Assembly (NCBI RefSeq): GCF_042453785.1
Contig: NC_091670.1
Span: forward strand, 1,984,001 to 2,048,000
Source of the DNA: Malus domestica
Lineage: Eukaryota > Streptophyta > Magnoliopsida > Rosales > Rosaceae
Direction of reading: 5' to 3'
DNA length: 64,000 nucleotides
Shown here: positions 10,214-20,586 of the stretch, in pieces
Layout of the letters: each line of letters opens with the position of its first letter
Position numbering within the stretch: the stretch's first letter is position 1
Notes under the pieces: model-generated
Databases searched by the model: none
The model's input: only the letters and a program-made list of their open reading frames with translations
What the model was told of the DNA's origin: nothing
Made by a program: the position numbers and the translations under genes

Positions 10214-13200
10214 ATGGCATTGACTTGGAGCACCCAAAGAGCCTCTTCATCTTTTCTTTCAAATGATTTAGCTCCTGGATGGAAGTATGATGTGTTTTTG
10301 AGTTTCACGGGTGTAGACACCCGCAGGGGTTTTGTATCCCATTTATACCATGAATTGTGCAAGTGCCAAGGAATTACGACTTTCTATGACGATCGAGAGC
10401 TTGAAAGAGGAACAAGTATTTCTCCAGAGCTTCTAAGTGCAATCAAAGCATCGCATACAGCAATCGTTGTTCTCTCTCCAAAATATGCTCATTCCAAATG
10501 GTGCTTGGACGAACTCACAAACATTGTTCAATGCATGGAAGCGAGGAAATCAATTCTGCCGGTCTTTTATGAGACAAATCCATCTGACGTAGGCAATCAG
10601 AGGGCGTCTTTTGCCGAAGCCTTCACTGAGCATGAAGAAAAGTTCATTAGTACCGAAGACAAAAAGAAGGTGACCCAGTGGAGATCTGATTTGAAAAAAG
10701 TATCCAAAATTTCTGGGTGGCATTCGAAGAATTTTAAGTAAGCATGCGTATTTGAATGTTTCGTTGTTGTTCTTGCTTTGGTGCCCCTGTTTGGTTAACT
10801 TATTATACTATTCTTCCTTCCAGGTCTGAAAGACAGCTAATTGATGACATTGTCAATTGCGTGCGGAGGAAAGTGCAAGCTACATGCACGCTATTAGATT
10901 CCTCACAGAAGTTAGTCGGAACTGATTCTGCACTCGAGCAACTAAGTTTGCTGTTAGCTCATGACGCAAATGATGTTCGATTTATTGGGATAACTGGGAT
11001 GGGTGGCGTAGGCAAGACTACTCTTGCTAAGCTAGTTTATGATAAAGTCTTCCATCATTTTGAAGTTCACTGCTTTCTTGAAAACGTTAGAGAGGTTTCT
11101 GTAACAGAGCGTACTCTAGTTCGTCTTCAAAAACAACTTCTTCTCCCAATCTTGAAAGAAAATATTGAAAACGTTAGTGACCAACAATGGGGAATCATTT
11201 ACACGAAGAAATGCTTGTGCAACAAAAAGGTTCTTCTTGTACTTGATGATGTGGATCAAGTAAACCAGCTACAAGTACTAGCTGGAAAGAAAGATTGGTT
11301 TGGCATGGGAAGTAGAACTATCATTACAACTAGAAATGAACGTCTGCTGGTTGAGCATGACATAACATTGTGTCATAATGTCGAGGTGTTAAAAGGTGCC
11401 GAAGCACTTGAGCTGTTTAGCCTGCACGCCTTTAGAAAAGACCAACCTGAGGAAGAATTTTTGGAACTGTCTAAGTATTTCATTAATCATGCTGGAGGCC
11501 TTCCATTAGTTCTAAAAACTTTGGGGTCTTCTTTGTATGCGAGAGGTCAAGGTGCATGGAATAGTGTACGAGATAATCTAAGGAAAATTCCTATTCCAAC
11601 AGTTTTTGATTCACTCAAAGTTAGTTATGATGGACTAGAAAGGACAGAGAAGAGAATTTTTCTCGATGTTGCGTGTCTGCACAAAGGGAAGCCCACGACG
11701 GAAGTATTGCGGATGCTAGACAATTCATTTGGAATTTCTAGTAGTAGTATGATAGATGTACTAATTGAGAGATTTCTCGTATACAATTACGAAAACATGA
11801 TAGGGATGCATGATTTGATACAAGAAATGGCATGGACAATTGTTCGTGAAGAGTCTGAAGAGCCTGGTCTACGCAGTAGGTTGTGGCTTTCTGATGATAT
11901 TTTTCATATACTCACGACCAATACGGTAAGAAGTTAAATTCCAAGTTTGAAAGAAGATATGATTTCTTTTGACACTATAGTAGACTTGATTGTCAAATTA
12001 ATTTATCCTTTTTTCTTAATTGTTAGGGTTCGAGAGCAATTGAAGCTATATCATTACGGCCGCCCAAAGTAGAAGAGGTGCCCCAATGGAATTGTGAAGC
12101 CTTCTCTAAGATGCATGGACTGAGGTTTTTGGAATTCGATAATTTGATATTTTCTTCAGGCCCCAAATTTCTTCCATGTTCCTCGAGAATTATAAATTGG
12201 AGTTTCTATCCTTCCAAGTTTCTTCCTACCAGCTTTCGCCCGTACTTGCTTACTGAACTTAACATGCCTAATAGCAATCTTGTTCGGCTTTCGGAGGGAA
12301 AAATGGTAAGAGTAATATTAAATAAATCCCCAGTCATTACTCATTTTCTAATTTTGTCCAATGATATTTTAATACATTTTATTGTTTAAAAAAAATAATG
12401 TACATGTTAAAAACAAGAACATGTGACATTTTTTTATTGAACCAAAACAAAAAAATAGTCTTATGTACTCGCTAATGAGCAAGGTATAAAATATCGATGA
12501 TATCGGAAATATCGGTAATCCAAAAACACGGAAATTTCAATGGAAATATCAGGATATTATCGATATCGATAAAAATTAAATAAAAATCACGAAAATTGTA
12601 AGAAAAACTTGGAAATTTTTATTGAAACTTTGAAGGATGTTTATTTAATCAATTATCTATTAGTTTATCACAAAAAATTGGAAGGAAATGCATTGCATGA
12701 TAGATATAACTGATTTAAGTTGATTATATAGCGAGCTGGCAAACATTGTGAGTGTAGAAAATATGTAATAATTAATAAATGAAGTTTAAACACACCATAA
12801 TCATTTATATATAATGAATTAGTACAATATTTTACACTTTATACATTGCATGGTAAGATAGATGAGTGACTTAGCAAGGTCTAAAATATCGATGATATCG
12901 GAAATATCGGTAGTCCAAAAAAATATCGGTAGTCCAAAAACATGGAAATTTCGATGGAAATATCGGGATATTATGGATATTTTAGACCATGCTAATGAGT
13001 ACCTAATTATTCATTTACTTTTTATTTATTTATTGTTTTGAATAAATTTTAAGATTGTAGAAGCCAAATATATGACATGAACCTTACGGTGTTGAATAGG
13101 ACTTGCCCAATTTGAAATATCTCAATCTTGCCTCCTCCAAGAAATTGATTAATACCCCAGATTTCAGTGGCTTTCCAAATCTTGAGACGTTGGATATTTG

Positions 13201-14197
13201 GAAATGTAAGAATTTAGTTGAGATTCACCCGTCCGTTGCATTCCTCAAAAGACTTAAAAGTTTGAATCTTAGGGGTTGTGAAAGCATTAAGAGCCTCCCA
13301 AGTGAGTTTGAAATGGATTCTCTTGAATATTTGTATCTTAGTGGCAGCTCAAATGTGAAAAAGATTCCAGAATTTGGGGAGCAAATGAAGAATGTGTCCG
13401 TGATTTACTTAGATGGGACTGCGATCGAGAAAATACCTTCATCAATTGCACATTTGGTTGGCCTTAATAGTTTGAGTATAAGTGATTGCAAAAATCTCTT
13501 GAACCTTCCAAGGGCTATTTGTAATTTGAAGTCTCTTACATATCTCAATGTGATGGGATGCTCAAAACTTGACAAACTCCCAGGAGACATGGATCACTTA
13601 AAGGATCTTAAATGTGGAAACACAATGGCAGAGCCGCTTGTGGGTATGAAAAATCTTAAAGATCTATTTTTTAAATGTGAACCAGATACTAAAGCAAGGG
13701 AGGGGTGGGGCCTTCTCCGCTTATTAGGACTTGGAAAGAGTCGTCCTCATCCTCCTTGTTGGGGTTTGGTGCTGTCTTCTCTAAATCGTTTATGCTCTTT
13801 GAGAATGTTATATCTAGAAGATTGTGAACTCTGTGAAGGAGATATCCCCGATGATATTGGCTGCTTGTCCTTTTTGGAAGAATTGTATCTCGACGGAAAT
13901 AATTTCGTCAGTCTACCTGAAAGCATTAGACGCCTTTCTAAGCTCAAGTATCTTGGTTTGGGGCGGTGCAAAAGCCTTCAAGAATTGCCACCTCTTCCAT
14001 CAAATAGCGAATTATACGTAACTCTACATGATTGTACATCCTTAAAAAGGTTGACAAATGCATCCAAGTTGAGCAGCAGATTCACCAATTTGTATGACTT
14101 TGACTTCCATTGCAAGAATTGCATTGCATTGGTTCAAGATGAAGGCTGGATTAATACAATACTCTCAAGGATTCCAAGATTTGTCGCTTATTATGAG

Positions 14198-14249
<52 letters not shown>

Positions 14250-14811
14250 AGTTCTTTTCTTACAGGTACGGTGTCCAGATCCCATCAAAGATGCCCCAAA
14301 CCTTGTATTGTCTGGAAGTGAAATTCCAAAGTGGTTCAGTAACCAGAGTGTGGGAAATTCAGTAAATGTGAAGCTTCCACCACCATCATGTACCGACTGG
14401 CTGGGGATTGCCTTTTGTCTTGTTTTTCAAGATCCTAACCAAAACTTGGCCAATCCACCTACTGGTCATGTCATTAAGCTTTTAAATTGCAATTTGGGTA
14501 TTCCAACAGGATCACTTCTGTCGGAACATCTTTGGGTATTTGATTTGCCTCGTAAATATTGTCATGAGGAACAATTTTTATTCAAAACTTACATTACAGA
14601 TGTGAAAGTGCGAGAAATACAATGTGCAGACTTCAATAGTGTGAAGAAGTGTGGGGCTCGTTTGGTGTACAAGCAAGATTTGGAAGAGCTAAACCAAACA
14701 TTGAAAATCCTGAAACGAACACATGAATATAGCGACGAGCAAGCTTCAAGTGGACCTGTAAGTGCTAGCTTCGACAACACAGAACAAATCCACAAAAGAC
14801 ATTGTTACTAG
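10214..14811 (+). CDS. TIR-NB-LRR (TNL) disease-resistance-type immune receptor, five exons
   Basis: Exons are 10214-10737, 10824-11925, 12027-12305, 13100-14197 and 14266-14811. All introns are GT-AG and the frame stays open for 1182 aa. Exon 1 is the TIR domain (about residues 27-175), with YDVFLSFTGVDTRRGF and S-K-W-C-L-D-E-L, which holds the conserved NADase Glu. Exon 2 is NB-ARC: P-loop GMGGVGKTT, kinase-2 V-L-L-V-L-D-D-V-D, RNBS-B GSRTIITTRN, GGLPL and MHD (G-M-H-D-L-I-Q-E-M). Exons 3-4 are leucine-rich repeats. Exon 5 is a post-LRR C-JID domain (S-G-S-E-I-P-K-W-F). Family knowledge: TNLs sense pathogen effectors and make NAD-derived signals through EDS1. An alternative last donor (CCT|GTAAGT at 14758-14760) could join an exon starting near 14998. 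Intron 3 carries a MITE and intron 4 a long CT tract. No key motif is missing. Confidence 0.93.
12480..12990. mobile_element. Mutator-like MITE in intron 3 of the TNL gene, 9-bp TSD
   Basis: The 9-bp sequence GCTAATGAG occurs at 12471-12479 and 12991-12999. Between them, 511 bp start CAAGGTATAAAATATCGATG and end (reverse complement) ATGGTCTAAAATATCCATAA. The ends are inverted repeats built of ATATCG-type motifs, which also recur internally. A 9-bp duplication is typical of Mutator-like elements. It lies well inside the intron, away from the splice sites. Confidence 0.85.
14201..14245. repeat. (CT)n microsatellite in intron 4 of the TNL gene
   Basis: About 22 perfect CT units begin within four bases of the intron 4 donor (GAG|GTACTC) and fill most of this 68-base intron. 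It forms the intron's pyrimidine-rich tract, so length changes could affect splicing. Confidence 0.95.
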
Positions 14812-15079
14812 TCACCATCTTATAATAAATGCAGGCAAGTCCCCATCGATTTATCCCATCAGCTTTACTGTTTTTAAAGATATTTTTTGCTTTGCCATCT
14901 TAGTCAATGGATTCAATCTCACGAGTTATGAAGAACGAAGAAAAATCTGCATAATTTCTCATTGCAATAGTTTTTCATTTGTTGATTTCATTTCAGTCCC
15001 CTGTAAAGTCAGTTGCATCATAAACTTGGGAAGAATTGGCAAAAGCTGGAGTTGAAGCAGGACAAATACTATCCGAGCG

Positions 15080-15560
15080 CCGTGGGGTCGGCCTCCATGT
15101 TTCTTCCTGGTACAAGAATGAACCACGAGGTTCATTTTCTGAAACCGACACGCATGAATTCCTTGAACTGGTTGGAGAGGTCAATCTGAGCAACAAGAAG
15201 AGGCGTTGGAGGCCTAGTTGACAAGTATCCGACCAAAACCCAAACCATCTTGACGGCATATCTGCACTCAATCAAGCAGCAATCTCCCTCCCACTTTTCA
15301 AATCAATTCCTCTTAAAACAACATCAACACAGGCAACATACACAACCGTGTTCACATCAATACCAATGTGGTAACCATTGATGTCAGCAACCATAGGATC
15401 AAACCTGGTATTAAATTTCACAACAATGAACGATTCTTTTGACACCGAGGATGGCTCCGGTAGGCTCACATACCACCCTCTGGATGATCCCAGGGAATCG
15501 ACATCATAATAAGAGATTACTGATTCGGATTTCTTCAATAAACTGTTTTCCCTGATCAAA
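15080..15560 (-). pseudogene. L-type (legume) lectin domain gene fragment, frameshifted
   Basis: On the minus strand, residues S-F-I-V-V-K-F-N-T-R-F-D-P are followed by D-I-N-G-Y-H-I-G-I-D-V-N, R-G-I-D-L-K-S-G and E-I-A-A, the core of an L-type lectin sheet. The usual metal-site Asp of the E-F-D-T motif is Asn here. At about 15271 a one-base deletion turns the expected W-I-E into a stop. In the shifted frame the domain continues as K-M-V-W-V-L-V-G-Y, S-T-R-P-P-T-P and Q-I-D-L-S, then F-M-R-V-G-F, and ends near 15100. No signal peptide or kinase domain is visible, so it is a remnant of a lectin or lectin receptor kinase gene, antisense and just downstream of the TNL gene. The plus-strand ORF over the same place is a shadow. 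Confidence 0.75.
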
Positions 15561-15769
15561 TTTCTAACTGAAATACAAAGAAAGACAATTCTGTTTGATT
15601 AATTTCCAACTGTCTTGTTCTTTGTATAAGTTTCCCATAAATGTAAAAGTTGAAGCATTCACAAAATAAAGATTCACACTTGTTGAGAAACCGAGTAAAG
15701 AAAAAAAAAACCCCAAATGGTAGGGTTTCGGGCTACATTATGCAACAAGAACTGAGAGAGTGAATCATA

Positions 15770-16024
15770 CTATTCAGTGACGTCTTCGAGAACCATGTTG
15801 ACGTAAACATTGAAACCCCTCAGAGTCCCCACGAGCTCCTAGTCACCCTTCATTATCACCCACATCTTCGACCCTATGCACCGGTTGATCAACTCTGCGT
15901 ATTTTCCAGGAAAAAACCTCTAATTATCCGATTAATTTTCTCGAGAATATACGGGAAAGTAGAAAAAGGGGAAAAGAGTATGCGAACCTGATGGCAGTAG
16001 CTGCGACGGATTGTTGGCGGCCAT
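15770..16024 (-). pseudogene. LSM5: LSM5-like pseudogene keeping its first intron
   Basis: Exon 1 (16024-15988) encodes M-A-A-N-N-P-S-Q-L-L-P-S. A GT-AG intron (15987-15895) follows, and exon 2 (from 15894) continues E-L-I-N-R-C-I-G-S-K-M-W-V-I-M-K-G-D, the Sm1 motif of LSM5. A TAG at 15841-15839 replaces a Lys codon. The frame then goes on E-L-V-G-T-L-R-G-F, V-Y-V-N-M-V-L-E-D-V-T-E to a stop at 15772-15770. The Sm2 half is absent. Functional LSM5 is a ring subunit of the LSM1-7 and LSM2-8 complexes in mRNA decay and U6 handling. Because the intron remains, this copy arose by DNA duplication, not by retroposition. Confidence 0.85.
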
Positions 16025-18040
16025 TGGGACAGCTTTGGCGGCAACAACTTGACGCCAGGAGAGAAACACAGAGCAAAATCTAGTTTGCTCCCAAGACGCC
16101 AAAGAGAGGCAAGTTAGGGTAAGGTTGTAATTTGAAAATGATATGGAGGGTAATTTAGGCCTTTCAAAAGTTTAATTAAGCGCTAGATTGGTATTTCTGT
16201 GTATTTTTTAAAATTGCTTATGGTGTGCTGATGGAATAAATCTCTACTAATTAATGAAATCTTATTTGTCAACCAAAAGATGATGAAAAAATTATTTAGT
16301 CTTCTATCACACAAAAAAATGATGGGCAATAATGTAATTTTATAGGTCCAAATTTTACTGTTTTTTATTTAAACCTCCCCTAAGGGTAATGTTAAAATAT
16401 CTCCAATATTTAAAATTTAAAAAAAAAAAAAAACCAAAAACAAAAACCTCCTACTTCCCCCCCTCCCAACGTTCTCTATGTCTCCCTCTCTCCTTCTCAT
16501 TTTTGTATAAAAATATGTTCATACACACAAAGTGTGTAGGTAAATACTAATAATTGTAAAGTAAAGTTGTTCAATGTTTGGTAAACCTTTTTTTTTTTTG
16601 TGTAAAAGTACTTTTAACAAACAAAAATAGTGTATGAGTGTTTGATAAACATTTATATAAATTGCTGTCAATATATTAAATGACTCAAAATAATATGGTA
16701 TTAATGTGATATAATAATTGTCAAAGAAAATAATATAGGGGCAATGATTATAATTTTGTAAAATATTTGGACGTATACTTGCTATTTGAAAATTTTATCA
16801 AATGAGCATCGATTAGTATGCTTTGAAAAAAAAAGACACATTTTTTTAAAAAGCATGGTAGATTTTGCTTCTTCTTTTCTACTGTCATTGATAGTTTTTT
16901 AAACCAAACACATTTAATGTTTCAGATTTTTTTAATAAACTGTTTGTTTACAAAAAAACATCATAATTCCAAATCAGCCCTAAGAGCTCCCCATTGCTTC
17001 TTACGGAAGCAGTCTTGAGAAGACCAAATGACACAAGCTACCCTCTCTTCTAAACTAGTAATTAGGAACTCAATGGGCTCACTTTTAGTGTAAGCAGGTG
17101 TCTTCAGTTGTTCGGAGTGACAATTTGTTGAAAAAAAAGGATTCCTGACTAATGTGGATTCATTGTTTGACTGAGAGAAAGATGGTCCCTTCCGAACCTT
17201 AGTTCCTTCACATTCTTGCTCTAAATTTTCCTTAAAACTCTCGCATTGCAGTCAATTTCTCTGAAAACTGAGACACTTCGACTTGCATGTTGGAACCCCA
17301 GTTCATTTTTCTTGCAATTTTTGAATTGAATTTTGCAAGTTATGGAATTTTAGGGTCCAAAGAAGTTTTTTGGAGTGAAGTTTTTGAGAGTGATGTGGGG
17401 GTGATATTGGTTTGTGCCATTAGGAAGGTGAAAACCTTTTACCTTTTAGCAGTAGAAAAAAACAAACTTTTGAACTATCCGTAATAACGAACTTGCAAAA
17501 TGAATCTCTTCATCATAAAGAGATTCGTTGTTCTTGACCCTGATTCACCTTAATTATTATTTGAACAAGTAAAAGTTATGTCTTGCTCTGAGTGGGAATA
17601 GCATTTCTCTTCTGCATGTCCATTTAAATTGACATACTCAAAATAAAATTATATATGAAAAATAGTGATCAAATTAATATATATTATATTTAAAATGTAC
17701 ACATAAATTAACAAAATACAATAATAAAATCTTAATCGAAGTCTATTGTGGTGGTAGTGGTGAGGGATATGGTCTAATAGCATCCTAATCCTCAACTTTA
17801 GCCGTCAAAGTCTCGACGATTCCCTACGGAAAAAACAAACATGGTCAAATAACCAAAAAACAACACAAAATAATACCAAAAAATGGGCATAATCTCCCCT
17901 AAAATTGGCACACCCCAAATTCAACCCCAAACTTCACCCCTCACCCGAAACTCGACCCCAAACCCCACACCAAACCCAAAATTAACTCCAAAAACATATG
18001 TTAATGAAAAAAATATATTAAAATTTGCGGAGAAAATACC
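16025..18040. other. AT-rich spacer
   Basis: No gene or RNA recognised. ORFs here (for example 17287-17484) lack domain features and nothing suggests they are translated. The stretch 17900-17990 is C-rich, with repeated ACCCC/CCAAA phrases. Confidence 0.5.
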
Positions 18041-18260
18041 TTTTGGCAAGATTGAGAGTGAGTGAGAATGAGAGAGATGAGTGAGTGCGAGAGAGTTAGA
18101 GGAGATAATGAGAGAGAGATGAAAGAGTGAGTGAGAGTGAGAGATATAGAAGAGAGAGAGAGAAGAGAGATTAAGTGAGAGGTGAGTGTGAGAGAGAGGT
18201 TGGATTTGGGGAGAGGGAAAGAGAGATGAGAGGTAAGAGAATAGAGAAAGACATTGAGAA
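18041..18260. repeat. GA-rich degenerate microsatellite
   Basis: About 200 bases are dominated by GAGA and GTGAGA units on the plus strand. The long minus-strand ORF here is a low-complexity artefact (Ser/Leu/His). Confidence 0.85.
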
Positions 18261-18294
18261 AATTGTGGAGGAGATATTTTGGTTTTAAAAACCG

Positions 18295-18535
18295 TATCAC
18301 TTTGCGCAACGAAGGATACAAGTTTGCACGACAAAATATAGGTCGCGCAAAGTCTTAAAAAAAAATTTCCGCGTCCCATTTTTAGGGTTTTGCGCGAGGA
18401 AGTGTTGGTCGCACAAAGTTTTGCGCGACGAAGAATTGGTCGTGCAAAGTCTTAAAAAAAAATTCCCGTCCCATTTTTAGCTTCGCCCAAATTTAAGGAT
18501 TTTGCGCGACGAAATATAGATTCATCACACAAAAT
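18295..18535. repeat. Cluster of TTTGCGCGACGAA palindromic units
   Basis: At least four units of the form TTTGCGCGACGAA ... GGTCGCGCAAAG, separated by a few bases, occur in tandem, with two copies of CCCATTTTTAG between them. Each unit is nearly self-complementary. Subterminal repeats of a DNA transposon (CACTA- or Mutator-like) are a possible source. The element ends were not found. Confidence 0.6.
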
Positions 18536-18797
18536 TTACAAAATAATTTTTATAAATAATAAAAAAGAAAATTTATTTAGGAAGAGTTTTTACGCATTAA
18601 TTTGTGTTGGTAGTTTGCTTGTATGTTTGCATCAAGGAAAACTGAGGCCCTATTTGGTACTTTACTTGAATCCAGCTTTTTAAAGTCAAACACAATTTTC
18701 AAGTTTTAGGCCTTAAAAACTTGTGAGGCAAGACTATTTTCAAAAAGAACTCAACACTAACTAAAAAATATAGTCTATTATCTAAAAACATAAAAAG

Positions 18798-19053
18798 TGT
18801 TGTAAACATTCCTAGTTTAAGTATGATTGTGTAAATCCTAGATAAGATTTGATTCTAGTTATCCTTTCCTATTACAACTTGTATTACTTGGAGGAGAAGA
18901 AATATCTTCTCTCCCTTTACTACTATAAATAAAGGCACAATGTAGGAGGGATAACAACACACACATTCCCCTACAATTCTACAAACACACATCTCTCTCC
19001 TCTCTCTCTGCCGCCGGCCCTAGTCCCTCTGTCAGATAAAATAGACCACAACA
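18798..19053 (+). repeat. 5' LTR of the 7.3-kb Copia element
   Basis: 256 bp, nearly identical to 25822-26079. It contains a TATA-like ACTATAAATAAAGG near 18922, the probable promoter of the element, followed by a CT-rich stretch. Confidence 0.95.
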
Positions 19054-20355
19054 CGTTATCAGCACGCTCCTACCGCTGCGCTTAGGAATCTGACGTTGGA
19101 AATTTTTTCTGCATCAAACCAGTTCATCCATATCATCACGCAATCAGGTTCTTTCCAAACAACGGTTTTTAACTCGATATTTTGCAAGCCCTGATAGCAT
19201 GAACATTCACCATGATGCATGACCCAACTTTACGTTTTACGTATTTTAGATTCTACGTAAATTGTGTATGCTTCATAATCAAAATTGCTACAATTATGTG
19301 AATTTGATATTTGTCATGAATTGAATCCTACATATGTACATGCATTGAAACTATTATTTGCATATGCATCAACGTAAATATGTGATTCATTGAAATCCAC
19401 ATGCATATAATTATATTTGAATTGAAAAAAAAAAAATTTGCGATTTGGGAATTAGGGTTCTTCGAACCCATGCACTTGCACCATGCAAGCCGCAAGCCAC
19501 CAGGCCCGCAGCCTGCGATGGCCCAGCTCGGTTTCCTCACCAGGCCTGCAACCTGCATCGATCCTCCGAGCCCAAGACCACGGCTGGAGCTTCTACTCCT
19601 CGTCCAAACCCCAAACCCGACACCCAGCAGGTGTCGCCACCCATCCATCACCGTACTGCACGGCCTGTCGCCGTGCCTAGCCTACTCAGACGACTTACAG
19701 ATCGTCCACGGTGTCCTATGGTCTGAGATTTGCTGAGATCTCATTGGAATTTTTCATAAATCCGATTGAAATTTCCTAGGGTTTGGTTGATATAACGTCG
19801 AGATTTCTCCAATCTCCGTTCATATTTGGTTCCCCAGTTGGACCCCCGTGTTTCCCACGATCGATAGCCTCCTAGAACACGGCCACCTACAGTGGCGGCG
19901 TTCCGGCAACCGTTCCCAGCAAAAGCTGGGGTGTTCCTGGTTCCAACCCGAACCCTATTGGGCTCCAGCCTCTCGGCCCGTGTGAAAAAAAAAAAAAAAA
20001 ACAATTTTTTTTGCTGGGCTCGCTTGCAGCGGCCCAGCCCACAAAGAAAACAATTTGTTTTTTATTTTCCTGGGCTCGCCTGCAGCGGCCCATACCGAAA
20101 AAAAAGAGAAATTTTTTTTAGCACCCCGTGGGCCTGCAGCCTACACCCGGGGGGTACTCGGCCTATATTTTTAGGCCCCGAGATTTTATTATTTAATTTT
20201 TTTTAAATAATATGGGTTTTTATATTTTCACCCACACTTTAATTTGGCCCCGAAGACCAAAAATAAATTAATTCACTTATCATTATACAATATTTCTGCA
20301 TATATTCTTTGCATATTTGTTTGCATATATATTTGTGTTTGCCTGCAGGAATATA

Positions 20356-20468
20356 TGAACTTGAAGTTCATAATTACTTTGAAACCCGAAGTTTCTTCTA
20401 AACATGCCTTGTTTGAAAACCCGAAGTTTTCACTTAAATATATCACCCATGAAAACCCGAAGTTTTTC
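20356..20468 (+). promoter_or_regulatory. Four short hairpins in the Copia leader before gag
   Basis: TGAACTTGAAGTTCA (20356-20370) is a 7+1+7 palindrome. GAAACCCGAAGTTTC (20381-20395), GAAAACCCGAAGTTTTC (20415-20431) and GAAAACCCGAAGTTTTTC (20451-20468) each form a stem of 5-6 bp around the same CCGAA loop, 34-36 bases apart. They end about 120 bases before the gag ATG. The spacing and conserved loop suggest an RNA signal, such as packaging, dimerisation or translation control. The function is inferred. Confidence 0.55.
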
Positions 20469-20586
20469 ATGCAAAATTAAACCAATACATGTCTATTAGA
20501 ACCTGTATGTTCTACTCCTATGTGAATGGATTGATTTTTCTCCATTACACTAACTACATCTTGTCCATCTATTTTGTGATAGGAAC

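Noticed and set aside
15036..15221. Plus-strand ORF of 61 aa after the TNL gene
   Set aside because: It lies opposite the shifted half of the L-type lectin remnant. The minus strand explains the sequence better.
14993..15271. Minus-strand ORF of 92 aa as an independent gene
   Set aside because: It overlaps the lectin remnant in a third frame and shows no family features. The lectin reading continues in the neighbouring frame.
17921..18379. 152-aa and 106-aa minus-strand ORFs
   Set aside because: Low-complexity translation of GA-rich repeat DNA.
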